Shown here: positions 6,374-15,511 of the stretch, piece by piece | Numbering within the stretch: the stretch's first letter is position 1 | How the letters are laid out: each line of letters opens with the position of its first letter | NCBI GenBank assembly: GCA_943350395.1 | Contig: CALRAD010000005.1 | Coordinates: 1 to 64,000, forward strand | DNA from: Candidatus Peribacteria bacterium | Lineage (GTDB): Bacteria > Patescibacteriota > Gracilibacteria > Peribacterales > Peribacteraceae | Length of the DNA: 64,000 nt | Reading direction: 5' to 3' | Program-made: the position numbers and the translations under genes | The notes under the pieces: model-generated | The model's input: only the letters and a program-made list of their open reading frames with translations | Databases searched by the model: none | What the model was told of the DNA's origin: nothing

Positions 6374-7579
6374 ATGCCAAAGACTGAAGAAGCACCTCTT
6401 GCAGATCTGAAACCGGAACTGCAGCGAACGAACGCAATGAAAATTCGGGTCGTTGGCAATGCGAAGCAAGCCGCATCGGTGCTCCATACATTGAATGATA
6501 ACCGTACCCCCGCGAGAAATTACTCCATCACGAAAGGAGATGATGTGGAACATTCATGGATGATCACTGTCATGGAACCGCTCGAGAGTGCCGTCACGTT
6601 TGAAACGCATACGGGAGGAACAACCGAGAGGATCTTCGCAAAAAATAGCGCGGTGCTCGAATTTTCCGATGCACTGGATGTTTCACGTCGTCATTTCAGA
6701 GGAATCCCCAACCTCAGTCATCCCGATGCCGGATTTTTGCAGCAAGCAGTCTCCGATCTCGGCGGTCAAGTGCAAGGCAGACAGAAAAAAATGAAACTGA
6801 CGACTGACGCAGCGACCCTCAGCCAGCTTGAGGCCTTTGTTCGAGGCGCTCCGGAAATCCTCGAACGAGCAAAGGTGGGTTCACCGTTCATCAGCGCAGT
6901 AAAAGAAGAGCCGCGCCCGAGCGGAATGGACGTGACGAATGATCCGGATTTCGCACCGGAGGCCGTACGGCAAGTTCTAAAAATCGAAATTGCCGTTCCT
7001 CCCGATCTCGGTCACGACGCGACGATTCTCGATATCCTGGAACGTAGAGGCTTAAGTGTCTCCACTGTCGGCAGTCGCTTCTTCCATACGAAAACGGATG
7101 GAGAAATCCAGGAGTTGACGATCATGATGCACGGCGGCAGCAACGAAACAGTTCAGAAAGCAATTGCGGACATCACGATTCTCATCGGCGTTCGGCATGT
7201 GGACCGAATCGAAGAAGCAAATGCGGCTCAGTACATTCAGCTGGTTGTTCCTGAAAGCGGCGAACGTTCCATCCCCGAGATACGAGCTCATTACCGCGGC
7301 TTGCTTCGCGATAAAGGAGCGATGACGGACAGATTTCAGCATCTGGTCGCTGGAACGATGCCGCTCCATTTCGTTGCCGATCTTCGCAGGCGAGTGGCAA
7401 GCACATTCGGCAACAGACAGAACTCCGTCATTCTGCCAAACGACGGGAACATTGTGATGGCAACGGAGATGCGTGGCCTCGGCAACGACAACTACGCCGA
7501 ACTCATCCAGCAAGAATTCTCCGAGAGTCAGCGAAAAGGGCTGCGGTCTTTCATCGACGGAAGGAATCGGGATTTGTAG
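6374..7579 (+). CDS. Hypothetical protein with an ACT-like central segment, 401 aa
   Basis: Function unknown. Residues about 201-280 show a beta-alpha-beta-beta-alpha-beta pattern (VLKIEIAVPP, then ATILDILERRGLSVSTVGSRFF, then ELTIMMHGG, then ETVQKAIADI and VRHVDRIE) that resembles ACT or other ligand-binding regulatory domains. Residues 22-70 may be a weaker repeat of it. No signal peptide or membrane segment. Ends ...GRNRDL, a basic tail. A strong promoter at 6337-6365 gives a leaderless transcript, and a hairpin at 7631-7673 separates it from the convergent SLH gene. The ACT call is from pattern only. Confidence 0.6.
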   Translation: MPKTEEAPLADLKPELQRTNAMKIRVVGNAKQAASVLHTLNDNRTPARNYSITKGDDVEHSWMITVMEPLESAVTFETHTGGTTERIFAKNSAVLEFSDALDVSRRHFRGIPNLSHPDAGFLQQAVSDLGGQVQGRQKKMKLTTDAATLSQLEAFVRGAPEILERAKVGSPFISAVKEEPRPSGMDVTNDPDFAPEAVRQVLKIEIAVPPDLGHDATILDILERRGLSVSTVGSRFFHTKTDGEIQELTIMMHGGSNETVQKAIADITILIGVRHVDRIEEANAAQYIQLVVPESGERSIPEIRAHYRGLLRDKGAMTDRFQHLVAGTMPLHFVADLRRRVASTFGNRQNSVILPNDGNIVMATEMRGLGNDNYAELIQQEFSESQRKGLRSFIDGRNRDL

Positions 7580-7630
7580 CTCGAAACAATGATACAAGAT
7601 ATCACTTTCAACAAATACAATGACGCTTCA

Positions 7631-7673
7631 AAAAAAGAGGAAGCCTTGCGGCCTCCTCTGCGTCCTCTTTTTT
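7631..7673. terminator. Bidirectional terminator
   Basis: An A-tract, then AGAGGAAGCC pairing with GGCCTCCTCT around a TTGC loop (one mismatch), then further CT-rich sequence and a T-tract. It lies between convergent genes and can serve both. Confidence 0.65.
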
Positions 7674-7676
7674 CTC

Positions 7677-8357
7677 TCAGAGAGAGAAGTCGCTTAGGTG
7701 CAGTGACGGACGATTCGTCGTATTCGTCTTCAATCGGTAGAGAATCTCGGCAACCTCCGCTCTCGTGATCGGCTGATTCAGACGCCTGATGCTCGTCGGG
7801 ATGGCGTTGGCTGAGGACAATGTCTGCACATAGAGTGCGTACCAACGAGGATCTTGACCATCGCCCTGTTCCATACTGATCCTGAGAACGCGAGTGATCA
7901 TCTTGGCGGCCTCGACGAAATTGACGGCGCGTGTCGGACGAAAGTACCCGTCGGGATACCCGTGGATGAGATCGCTCACTTTCGCGTTGCAGATATCGGA
8001 TGCGTACGCGTCGTCATCCTGAATATCGTTGAATACGGATGTTCCAGCCATAGAATTGACACAACTGTTGTCGCGAGACGGCATGAAAAATTCGTTCGTC
8101 ATGAGCTGCGAGAGCTCATTGCGGCGCATACGCTGATTCGGACCGTAGGAACCGTCGTCGTAGCCTTTCAAAATATTGCGACTCCGAAGATACTCGATCG
8201 CTTCGTACGAGGAGCTTGTCATCGGCACATCGGTAAACGGTTTCGTGGAGAACGTCGGGGAAAAATTGACGGCAGCAAACGCCACTTCGGCGGTAAGCCA
8301 GAATAGTAATGCCGCAACAGGCATAGAAACTTTGAGGAGTGAACGTGTGTCTTCCAT
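7677..8357 (-). CDS. Small secreted SLH-domain protein
   Basis: 226 residues. Starting at MEDTRSLLKV (8357), residues 1-28 form a signal peptide ending AEVAFA. Three S-layer homology repeats follow: about 41-90 (FTDVP...SYEAIEYLRSRNILKGYDDGSYGPNQRMRRNELSQLM split over the repeat), 109-160 (FNDI...GYPDGYFRPTRAVNFVEAAKM) and 168-210 (WYALYVQTL...ITRAEVAEIL). SLH repeats bind secondary polymers of the cell wall, so this nearly all-SLH protein should sit on the cell surface. The longer open frame to 8738 has no support and overlaps the divergent lipoprotein gene. It is convergent with the 401-residue gene. Confidence 0.8.
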   Translation of the reverse strand: MEDTRSLLKVSMPVAALLFWLTAEVAFAAVNFSPTFSTKPFTDVPMTSSSYEAIEYLRSRNILKGYDDGSYGPNQRMRRNELSQLMTNEFFMPSRDNSCVNSMAGTSVFNDIQDDDAYASDICNAKVSDLIHGYPDGYFRPTRAVNFVEAAKMITRVLRISMEQGDGQDPRWYALYVQTLSSANAIPTSIRRLNQPITRAEVAEILYRLKTNTTNRPSLHLSDFSL

Positions 8358-8502
8358 GAAGGGATGGGGAAGGGATAGAGACAGAAGAGAAGACGCAACT
8401 ATGCTCTTTTTCTTACAAAGAAAGCGATTTCTCCTCAGGCAAGGCTCGCCTTCCGAATTTTTGAGATGGAGTACAATGCTGTCTGTTTCTTTCCTCGACT
8501 GC

Positions 8503-10176
8503 ATGAAAAGCACCATCACTCCCGTCATGATCGCGGCGATGTTCCTCCTTGCAAGCTGCGGGCCTTCGCCCTCACGCTCGCCTGCGCCTTCGGACTTCGA
8601 GAACCTGACCATGGAAGAGATTTCGGAGGCTATGGATGACAAGGAGCCCGCGCCGGTTATGGAGATGAAGAAAGAAGAACTGATGGCAATGATGGAAAAA
8701 TCCGGCAAACCGACACCGAATGAACCTCCGACTTTCAACTCCGTGCCAATCGACTTTGTCCACAGCTACAACAAAAGTATCCATGCGGTGGCCGGCGCAT
8801 CGCTCATCGACACGAACGGGGACGGGATCGATGAGATTTTCGTCGGCGGCGGCAAAGGTCAATCGGACGCGCTTTTTTTCTTTGACAACGGTGCATTCGT
8901 GAATCGGATAGACGAAAGTGGGCTTGCGAGTGCGGTTGGAACCTACGGCTCGACCTCGCTGGACATGGATAGCGATGGAGACACGGATTTGCTCGTTGCC
9001 CGTGAAGACGGACTCTATCTGCATCTGAATGACGCAGGGGCGTTTCGGGGTGGAAAGCTTGCAATAACGCTGCCACCGAATTCCATTCCCCTCGCAGTGA
9101 CTGCGAGTGACATCAATCGCGACGGATGGGCGGATCTTTACGTGAGCACGTTCATGGACACCGCCCATTTTACGGGCACATTCAACAATCCAGCAGATGC
9201 AACGCTCAACTTGCTGCTGCTGAATAATGGCGATAACACCTTCACGGATATCACGGAACGATCCGGGCTGATCGTGCGTCGGAATACATTTCTCGCCGTT
9301 TTTGTGGACTTAAACAACGACGGCTGGCAGGACCTTGCCGTTTCACCAGACACCGATACCGTGAAAATTTTCCGCAACAACGGCGATCAGACGTTCACCG
9401 AAATCCCCGATCTTTCCAAGTATGGTTTTTGGATGGGTCTTGCGGTCGGCGACATCGACCAGGATGGCGATCAGGACTTGCTGTTTAGCAACATCGGCAC
9501 AAGTATCCCCGTGTCGCTTGCTCGGGGAGACCTTCGTCCCGATCAAACACTGGTTTCAGAGTGGCTACTGCTACGGAACGAAAGCGATTTCCGCTTTACC
9601 GACGCGACAGCGGAGAAGAAACTTGCCGGATTTGAGTTCGGGTGGGGCGCCATCTTTGAGGACTTCAACCTCGACAACCGCCTGGATCTCGTGGTCATGG
9701 AGAGTTACATCAAGTGGCCGCCGCACAAACTGAAAAAGTTGCCTGGGCGGTTTTTTCTGCAGATGCAGGATGGTACATTCACACCGATTACGGACATTGC
9801 CGGTGTGGAAAACCGCTACTACGGGATGACTCCGTTGGCCTCCGACTTCAATCGCGACGGCTATCCGGATCTCGTGTTCATGAATCTTGCCGGACCTCTT
9901 CGCGCTTTCTTGAACAACGGCGGAACAAATTCCGCTCTGTCGGTCATCCTTCCTGATACCGCCGAATCACTCGGCGCACGAGTGAGCGTCACCACCGCCG
10001 ACGGGAAGAAGTTGCACAGGCAATTCGTCACGGGAGTTGGCATGCTGTCTGACCAGTCGCGAGCTCTCGTATTCGGATTGGGCGGCAACCCTGTCGTGCG
10101 CTGCGTAGAGGTTCTGTGGTCATCTGGTCGCAAGGAAATGCGGGAGAATGTCCAAGGAACAGTCCTGTTTCAGTGA
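8503..10176 (+). CDS. Lipoprotein with FG-GAP/VCBS repeats and ASPIC/UnbV domain
   Basis: 557 residues from M at 8503. The signal peptide ends in the lipobox LLASC (C19), so it is a lipid-anchored surface protein. From about residue 85 to 480 there are repeated Asp-rich FG-GAP/VCBS blades (DTNGDGIDEIFVGG, DMDSDGDTDLLVA, DINRDGWADLYVS, DLNNDGWQDLAVS, DIDQDGDQDLLFS, DFNRDGYPDLVFM), each a Ca-binding turn of a beta-propeller. The C-terminal 65 residues (LGARVSVTTADG...VLWSSGRKE) match the ASPIC/UnbV domain that closes such propellers. This architecture suits adhesion or carbohydrate binding. TACAAT at 8472-8477 may be the -10, giving a leader of about 20 bases. Confidence 0.85.
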   Translation: MKSTITPVMIAAMFLLASCGPSPSRSPAPSDFENLTMEEISEAMDDKEPAPVMEMKKEELMAMMEKSGKPTPNEPPTFNSVPIDFVHSYNKSIHAVAGASLIDTNGDGIDEIFVGGGKGQSDALFFFDNGAFVNRIDESGLASAVGTYGSTSLDMDSDGDTDLLVAREDGLYLHLNDAGAFRGGKLAITLPPNSIPLAVTASDINRDGWADLYVSTFMDTAHFTGTFNNPADATLNLLLLNNGDNTFTDITERSGLIVRRNTFLAVFVDLNNDGWQDLAVSPDTDTVKIFRNNGDQTFTEIPDLSKYGFWMGLAVGDIDQDGDQDLLFSNIGTSIPVSLARGDLRPDQTLVSEWLLLRNESDFRFTDATAEKKLAGFEFGWGAIFEDFNLDNRLDLVVMESYIKWPPHKLKKLPGRFFLQMQDGTFTPITDIAGVENRYYGMTPLASDFNRDGYPDLVFMNLAGPLRAFLNNGGTNSALSVILPDTAESLGARVSVTTADGKKLHRQFVTGVGMLSDQSRALVFGLGGNPVVRCVEVLWSSGRKEMRENVQGTVLFQ

Positions 10177-10209
10177 CAGAATCTCCTTTTCGATACGAGA
10201 GGAGAAATT

Positions 10210-10512
10210 ATGCCGTTTCACGCTCGCCATAACACACTGTCTTCCAGAGGAGAAATGACATCTGATCTAAAAATCATTTCACGCGGCACTGTTTTCTCAC
10301 TCAGCGAAGCAGCGAGTGTCAGACGTGAACTGACAGATGGCGGTATCCCTTTCCAGCAGCATCCCGTCATTGAACGCCGGAGTAACGGACAGCCGCTGCG
10401 ACCAGCGGAATACCATTGGGACAAGGAGGATAGTGCTGTTCTTCGGTCCGTGCAGCAACTTTTACAGCAAGGTTTGAAGGCGCGCGTCGAACGCCGGCAG
10501 AAGGATTTGTAA
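10210..10512 (+). CDS. Hypothetical protein, 100 aa
   Basis: Not recognised. A small, basic, soluble protein ending VERRQKDL. It follows the ASPIC lipoprotein by 33 bases and is probably co-transcribed. Unlike first genes of transcripts here it has a clear Shine-Dalgarno: GAGGAGA five bases before ATG 10210. A second ATG at 10255 also has GAGGAGAA before it, but too close. The short basic C-terminus resembles that of the 401-residue gene product (GRNRDL), possibly by chance. Confidence 0.55.
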   Translation: MPFHARHNTLSSRGEMTSDLKIISRGTVFSLSEAASVRRELTDGGIPFQQHPVIERRSNGQPLRPAEYHWDKEDSAVLRSVQQLLQQGLKARVERRQKDL

Positions 10513-10550
10513 TCGCTGATCACTGCAAGAAATCGCGATCTATAGATATC

Positions 10551-13500
10551 CTACTTCACGAGCTCCCTGAGTGTCGCGATGATTTTCGCGACTTCGGCTC
10601 TATTCATGGTGTCGTCCGGTCTGAAGGTATCGAGCGGCGAACCGTCGGAATCGGTATCGCCTTCGATGAGACCGTAGAATGCGGCAGTCGCGATGGCCTC
10701 GGCGTGAGGATGGCTGGACGGGATATCGGAGAATGGTGGCTTTTGATGTGCAATCGGCAGGGCAAGAATATCCAGAATCAGATGCACCACTTCGCCGCGT
10801 GCGGCGGCAGTATGAACGTTCAATGAAGAGGAAATCATCCTGAGCTGCCGTGACTCTGCTGCCGCAACATAGGGCGCGGCCCATGTGCCCTTTGCAGCAG
10901 TGTTCCTCGGGGGAAGCAATCCTTTCAGGGGAGTATGAATCGATTCGAATGCCATTTTCAACACCTCTGCATACGTCACCGACGTCGACACGCCGAATTC
11001 TCCCGTCGGACGATTGTCGGCATCACGATACCCGCTGGCAATACCGTCTTGTACAAGGCTGGCAACGTACGGAGCAAACCATGCATCGACAGGAACATCC
11101 CGATAGATGACGGCGTCATGACCAACCGTCGCATAGAGAAGACCTCGTTTTTCGGCTGCAATTTCCCGTTCACTCCGATTGAGGTCAATGATGCCCATCG
11201 CTTTTTTCAGTGCGCGCTGCAGTTGACGCTCCTCACCGGAAGCGTGAAAGACGGATGCATCACGATGCGGATCATTTTTCTTCCATAACCCTGCGAATCG
11301 AAAGGCGATATCATTCAGCGCTTTTGCAATACGCTGTGCCATGACGCCGACACTGTGACGCCGCCCGCCTCCTCCCGACAATGTTTGCACCGAGGTCGAT
11401 GAGGTATCGGATGAAGAGACGCTTGCCTCCGTGCCAACAATCGAGAAATCGGAGAAAGCGGTAGTGGTACATGTGACTGTCTTCGCGGAAATGTCGACCG
11501 TGCAACCGCTCAAGGCCGACCAGGAAGAACCATCATAACGGTAAATCCAGAGTGAAGATTCTTCCTTGCCATCAACGTCTGCATCCGTGTACTCGAGCGA
11601 CACCGTGATGGCGTCGGAAAAAGACGTCACTGCAGTCGTCGCACCGCTCAGGGCAAGAAGATTGAAGACGGATCCGATCAGCGCATACCCTGTCGGAGTT
11701 CCCGCCGATGTGGTCACGGAATTTTTGTTCAATTCTTTGATCTGAAAAACGGTGTCGTACGCAGTGGCACCTGAGGGAACCCTGATCATGGCACCGGTCG
11801 AACCGAGCCTTAAAGTCGTCGTGACACTGCGAGTGATAAGAACGCCCGTCTGAGCCTGCACGCTGGCTGACCCGGTGCAACCGGTTGTCGTGAAGGAAAG
11901 ATTACTCCCTGTTGCGGTATTGGAAGAACTGTCTGTGGAAATCACACGATAGTGGTACCGCGCGCATGTTTTCAGGCTGGCAATCGCAACGCTGTGACTG
12001 GTGACGCGAGGCGAGGTATCCGCAAGAGTGGTATACGAACCATATGATAATGTCGGTCCGAATTGCACTCGGCTCGATGCCGCTTCGTTCGTCGTCCACA
12101 CAATGGTCACGCCCGTCGATGTCGCGGTACTGCCTGTCCCGGACAACACCGGAGCCGTGGTGTCGGCGGTTGCGAAGTCCCATGTGGTCACGCCGGTGAA
12201 TCCTTTGTAATCATTACCGCGCGAGTCCTGGAAGGCATTCTTATTCACGATCACATAGTACGATGTGTTATCCGAAAGTGTAGTAGCCGGATTGATCGTG
12301 ATCAACGTTGTCCCCGAACCCGACACAAGATTCGTGTTATTCGCGGTGATCGTCTCGACAGCAGAATTATCGCTCGACTTTTTCACGACCACCGTCCCCG
12401 TTCCTCCCTGCACGATTTCATCGAAGATCAGTGTCAAATTCGCCGTACCGGCGACGCCCGTCGCTCCGTCGGCTGGTGACAACGAAACAAGAAGAGGCTT
12501 TGTCGTATCGCTCGAACTCGTGGTGAAGTTCCATGTGGTGGTCGTTGTGAACCCCGCGTAATCGCGACCAAAGGCATCCTGAAACGAGTTCTTGTTGATA
12601 AGAACATAATATGAGGTATTCAGAGCCAGTGCTCCAGAAAGATTCAAGGTGATTTGCGTGGTACCGGAACCGGAAACATAGGTCGTGTTGTTCGCTGTCA
12701 CGGTCTCCACAACGGAATTATCGCTTCCTTTTTTGACGACGATCGTTCCGGTGCCACCCTGCACGACTTCGCTGAAGTTCATCACGAGATTGACCGTATT
12801 CGATACGCCTGTGGAATTATCGGTCGGTGTTACGGATGAAAGGGTGGGATTGGTGAGATCCGCCGTCGTGAAATTCCACGTCGACGAAGAAGAAACGCCT
12901 GCAAATTTATTGCCTGCGCGATCCTTGAATGCATTCTGGTGAATCGTGATGTAATAGTCGACGTACGCGGTGAGCGTGCTCGCCGGATTGATCGTGATTT
13001 GGGTGGTACCGGAACCGGAAACATAGGTCGTGTTGTTCGCGGCAATGCTTTCGATCGTGGAACCGTCACTGGCTTGCTTGATGATGATCGTCCCGGTGCC
13101 TCCCTGCACGATTTCGCCAAACGTGATCACCAGATTCGCCGTTTGATTGATGCCTGTCGCATTATCCGCAGGCGAAAAAGTGGAAATGGTGGGTGCAATC
13201 GTATCCGTCGTCGTGAAATTCCACGTAGTGGCGTTGGCAATGCCGGCATAGTGCGGACTGTTTGCTCCCTTGAATACGTTCTTACCAATGTTGATATAAT
13301 AATCCGTGTCGGTTATGAGAGTGACGGAAGGATTGATTGTGATCTGCGTTGAACCGGAGCCGGATATGAGCCCCCCGGTCATCATGAGCGTTTCGACGAC
13401 GGAGTTATCGCTGGATTTCTTGATAGTGACCGCGCCGGTGCCCCCCTGCACCGTCTGATCGAACGTGATGACGAGATTCGCCGTTGTCGAGATGTTGTAT

Positions 13501-14675
13501 CCGCCATCCGCCGGCGAAAGCGTGGACACACTCGGCGCCGTCGGACCGGTGTTCTCCCACCATGTCACGTTGTCATTATTGTTAGTCAAACCTGCAGTCA
13601 CCAAATCCTGATCACTGTCGCCGTCGATATTAATCACCTGAATCCTGCCTGCCTGCTCAAAAGAAGAATTAACCGTTCGCAACGTGAAGGTTTCATTTCC
13701 GTCATTGTCATACCAAGCTACCGTGCTCGCATCGTATCCCGTCGCGGCAATATCCTTGTCTCCGTCTCCGTCTACGTCTCCGATCGCGACTCCCTCCGCG
13801 TCGGACAATGTCGCAACCGTCTGCTCCGTGAATGATTCGCTGCCGTCATTCTCGTAGAACACGACCGCGTTGTCGGAGTTCACGGCAGCCACGACATCCT
13901 TGTCTCCGTCGTCGTCCACGTCACCAACGACCATATACCAAGGCGTCGTCGCGGAACTGTCGATCGTTCGCTGTGTGAATGTCTCGCTGCCGTTGTTGTC
14001 GTACCAGAGAATTTTGTTCCCGGTCTGCCATGTGCTCACGATATCCATATCTCCGTCATCATCCAGGTCGACCGCTCGAACTTGAATAGGCGTCGTGTTC
14101 CCCGTGCTGACCGTGCGTTCGGTAAATACTTCACTGCCATCATTCTCGTACCATACGATTTTCTCACCGTAATCGCAGCCGACGATATCGATATCCAAAT
14201 CCCCATCGACGTCCCCTGCATCGACGCATGTCGCACTGTTGCCTGTTTGCACCGTGCGCTTCGTGAAGGTCTCGCTGCCATTGTTTTCGTACCACAACGT
14301 GACTAAGCTCGAATTCGGTGCTCCAGCAACAATATCCAAATCGTTGTCCTGATCGACATCGATCACCTTGATGTCGTAGATGGAATCGATGGATCCGTCG
14401 ATCGTCCGCTGCGTGAAGGATTCGCTGCCATTGTTGTCCCACCACGTCAGATCGTCGAGCACATCCGCAACGCTGACGATATCCACGTCGCCATCTTCAT
14501 CAAGATCGATCGCCTCCATCGCGCGCACCTGATCGTATGTGCTTCCGCCTATTTGATGCTCGGTAAAGTTGTGTGCGGCTGCAAAAATCAAAAACGGAAG
14601 AATTAGAAATGTGAAGCATACACAGGTAATAATGAAAACACGCGAGCGGGAAGAGCCTGAATACTTGAGTCTCAT
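10551..14675 (-). CDS. Large SLH surface protein with FG-GAP propeller and SbsA-type Ig domains
   Basis: 1374 residues. Residues 1-33 are a signal peptide. About 35-385 hold seven or so FG-GAP/VCBS blades (DLDEDGDVDIVSV, DVDQDNDLDIVAG, DVDGDGDKDIAAT). About 386-810 are four tandem SbsA/Big_5 Ig-like domains, each starting with a STLSPADG-like motif and ending TTWNFTT. About 811-905 is a fibronectin-like domain with a conserved GPTLSYGSYT segment. A linker with GGGGRRHS follows, and the last 190 residues carry three SLH repeats (DVPVDAWFAPYVASLVQDGIASGYRD, then two more, the last ending FRPDDTMNRAEVAKII). It should be anchored to the wall by SLH and display an elongated adhesive stalk and propeller. 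A decayed SLH remnant lies directly upstream. Confidence 0.9.
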   Translation of the reverse strand: MRLKYSGSSRSRVFIITCVCFTFLILPFLIFAAAHNFTEHQIGGSTYDQVRAMEAIDLDEDGDVDIVSVADVLDDLTWWDNNGSESFTQRTIDGSIDSIYDIKVIDVDQDNDLDIVAGAPNSSLVTLWYENNGSETFTKRTVQTGNSATCVDAGDVDGDLDIDIVGCDYGEKIVWYENDGSEVFTERTVSTGNTTPIQVRAVDLDDDGDMDIVSTWQTGNKILWYDNNGSETFTQRTIDSSATTPWYMVVGDVDDDGDKDVVAAVNSDNAVVFYENDGSESFTEQTVATLSDAEGVAIGDVDGDGDKDIAATGYDASTVAWYDNDGNETFTLRTVNSSFEQAGRIQVINIDGDSDQDLVTAGLTNNNDNVTWWENTGPTAPSVSTLSPADGGYNISTTANLVITFDQTVQGGTGAVTIKKSSDNSVVETLMMTGGLISGSGSTQITINPSVTLITDTDYYINIGKNVFKGANSPHYAGIANATTWNFTTTDTIAPTISTFSPADNATGINQTANLVITFGEIVQGGTGTIIIKQASDGSTIESIAANNTTYVSGSGTTQITINPASTLTAYVDYYITIHQNAFKDRAGNKFAGVSSSSTWNFTTADLTNPTLSSVTPTDNSTGVSNTVNLVMNFSEVVQGGTGTIVVKKGSDNSVVETVTANNTTYVSGSGTTQITLNLSGALALNTSYYVLINKNSFQDAFGRDYAGFTTTTTWNFTTSSSDTTKPLLVSLSPADGATGVAGTANLTLIFDEIVQGGTGTVVVKKSSDNSAVETITANNTNLVSGSGTTLITINPATTLSDNTSYYVIVNKNAFQDSRGNDYKGFTGVTTWDFATADTTAPVLSGTGSTATSTGVTIVWTTNEAASSRVQFGPTLSYGSYTTLADTSPRVTSHSVAIASLKTCARYHYRVISTDSSSNTATGSNLSFTTTGCTGSASVQAQTGVLITRSVTTTLRLGSTGAMIRVPSGATAYDTVFQIKELNKNSVTTSAGTPTGYALIGSVFNLLALSGATTAVTSFSDAITVSLEYTDADVDGKEESSLWIYRYDGSSWSALSGCTVDISAKTVTCTTTAFSDFSIVGTEASVSSSDTSSTSVQTLSGGGGRRHSVGVMAQRIAKALNDIAFRFAGLWKKNDPHRDASVFHASGEERQLQRALKKAMGIIDLNRSEREIAAEKRGLLYATVGHDAVIYRDVPVDAWFAPYVASLVQDGIASGYRDADNRPTGEFGVSTSVTYAEVLKMAFESIHTPLKGLLPPRNTAAKGTWAAPYVAAAESRQLRMISSSLNVHTAAARGEVVHLILDILALPIAHQKPPFSDIPSSHPHAEAIATAAFYGLIEGDTDSDGSPLDTFRPDDTMNRAEVAKIIATLRELVK

Positions 14676-14685
14676 GATAGTTAGG

Positions 14686-14871
14686 TTACTGCAAAATCTC
14701 TCTCAGCACAGCATTAATCTTTGCCGTCTCCGCGCGATTGATGGTGGCATCAGGGTGAAACGTATTTTTCGGAGTATCAACCACATTTGTATCGAACTGC
14801 AATGCCTGTGCATGCGAAAAAGTTATCGTAGAAACCGTTGTCGAATCTTCGCCTTCTCTTTGTACGCTCAA
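14686..14871 (-). pseudogene. Remnant of an SLH protein gene (C-terminal repeat)
   Basis: A 61-residue frame ends NTFHPDATINRAETAKINAVL-REILQ, clearly homologous to the last SLH repeat of the downstream 1374-residue protein (TFRPDDTMNRAEVAKIIATL-RELVK). The part before it has no signal peptide or second repeat. It lies in the same orientation 11 bases upstream of that gene. The simplest reading is a decayed tandem duplicate of which only the tail remains; a short expressed fragment cannot be excluded. Confidence 0.55.
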
Positions 14872-14919
14872 GTCTCATCGGAGTATATTCACTGCGTTTT
14901 TTATTCCCATCTTTTGCAC

Positions 14920-15420
14920 ATGCAATCTTCCAGAACATCGTCGCTCTCCCCAGTCATCATCACCGCACTTTTCACATTGCTTCTCGCAGGTTGCAATGCC
15001 GATGGCGGAGTGCAAATACCATCTGACGACGAAGGCATGATGCAATCGTCTCAGCAATCGGAAGCAAGTTCATCGGCGATGATGCAATCATCCGAAGCGG
15101 CAATCGTCCCGAAGCAGAAATACGAGGATGGAACGTTTGCTGCGGCAGGCGTCTACAAATCTCCCGCAGGGATGGAGGAAATTAAGGTATCGCTGATACT
15201 GAAGAACGGTGTCGTTTCCGCTGCAACCTACGAAGGAAAAGCTACAAATGCGAAGAGTGTGAAGTTTCAGGGTCTCTTCGGTCAGGGCTTTCAGGAAGCC
15301 GTCGTCGGGGCATCAATCGACAACTTGAATCTCACGGTCGTGAACGGCTCGTCTCTGACTCCTGCAGGATTCATGGATGCCCTCGCGAAGATCAAGGTCG
15401 AAGCGGCAATGAAAGCCTGA
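14920..15420 (+). CDS. Lipoprotein with FMN-binding-like domain
   Basis: 166 residues from M at 14920. The signal peptide ends in lipobox LLAGC (C25), followed by a Ser/Gln/Met-rich linker to about 65. Residues 67-166 resemble the FMN-binding domain (PF04205 type): KYEDGTFAAAGVYKSPAGMEEIKVSLILKNGVVSAATYE (in parts), and a C-terminal NGSSLTPAGFMDALAKI that aligns with the flavinylation motif region (SGATxTS-like), with Ser145 or Thr147 as possible acceptor. Such proteins carry covalently linked FMN outside the cytoplasm and pass electrons. The convergent neighbour is ApbE, the enzyme that attaches FMN, which strengthens the call. The acceptor motif is not canonical. Confidence 0.65.
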   Translation: MQSSRTSSLSPVIITALFTLLLAGCNADGGVQIPSDDEGMMQSSQQSEASSSAMMQSSEAAIVPKQKYEDGTFAAAGVYKSPAGMEEIKVSLILKNGVVSAATYEGKATNAKSVKFQGLFGQGFQEAVVGASIDNLNLTVVNGSSLTPAGFMDALAKIKVEAAMKA

Positions 15421-15437
15421 TTTTTTGATCAACGAGC

Positions 15438-15502
15438 GCAGGCAGAAAGCCTGCTCCCCTTACAATATATGAATGTAGAATGGGAGCGCCCTTTCTGGGC
15501 GC
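15438..15502. repeat. REP-like doublet
   Basis: Two palindromes, GCAGGCAGAAAGCCTGC (15438-15454) and GCGCCCTTTCTGGGCGC (15486-15502), 31 bases apart. The same doublet with the same spacing occurs at 51798-51862. It lies between the convergent FMN-binding lipoprotein and apbE genes and may also stop transcription. Confidence 0.8.
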
Positions 15503-15511
15503 GTTGATAGA

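Noticed and set aside
8357-8738. N-terminal extension of the 7677-8357 SLH gene (frame open to 8738)
   Set aside because: It runs antisense through the lipoprotein signal peptide and has no homology; the internal ATG at 8357 begins a clean signal peptide.
10551-14675. Long plus-strand ORFs antisense to the 1374-residue gene
   Set aside because: They are shadows created by the regular codon use of the repeated Ig and FG-GAP domains; no start signals or homology.
14569-14919. Upstream extension of the FMN-binding lipoprotein gene
   Set aside because: It overlaps the SLH gene start and the remnant on the other strand; the lipoprotein signal begins at 14920.
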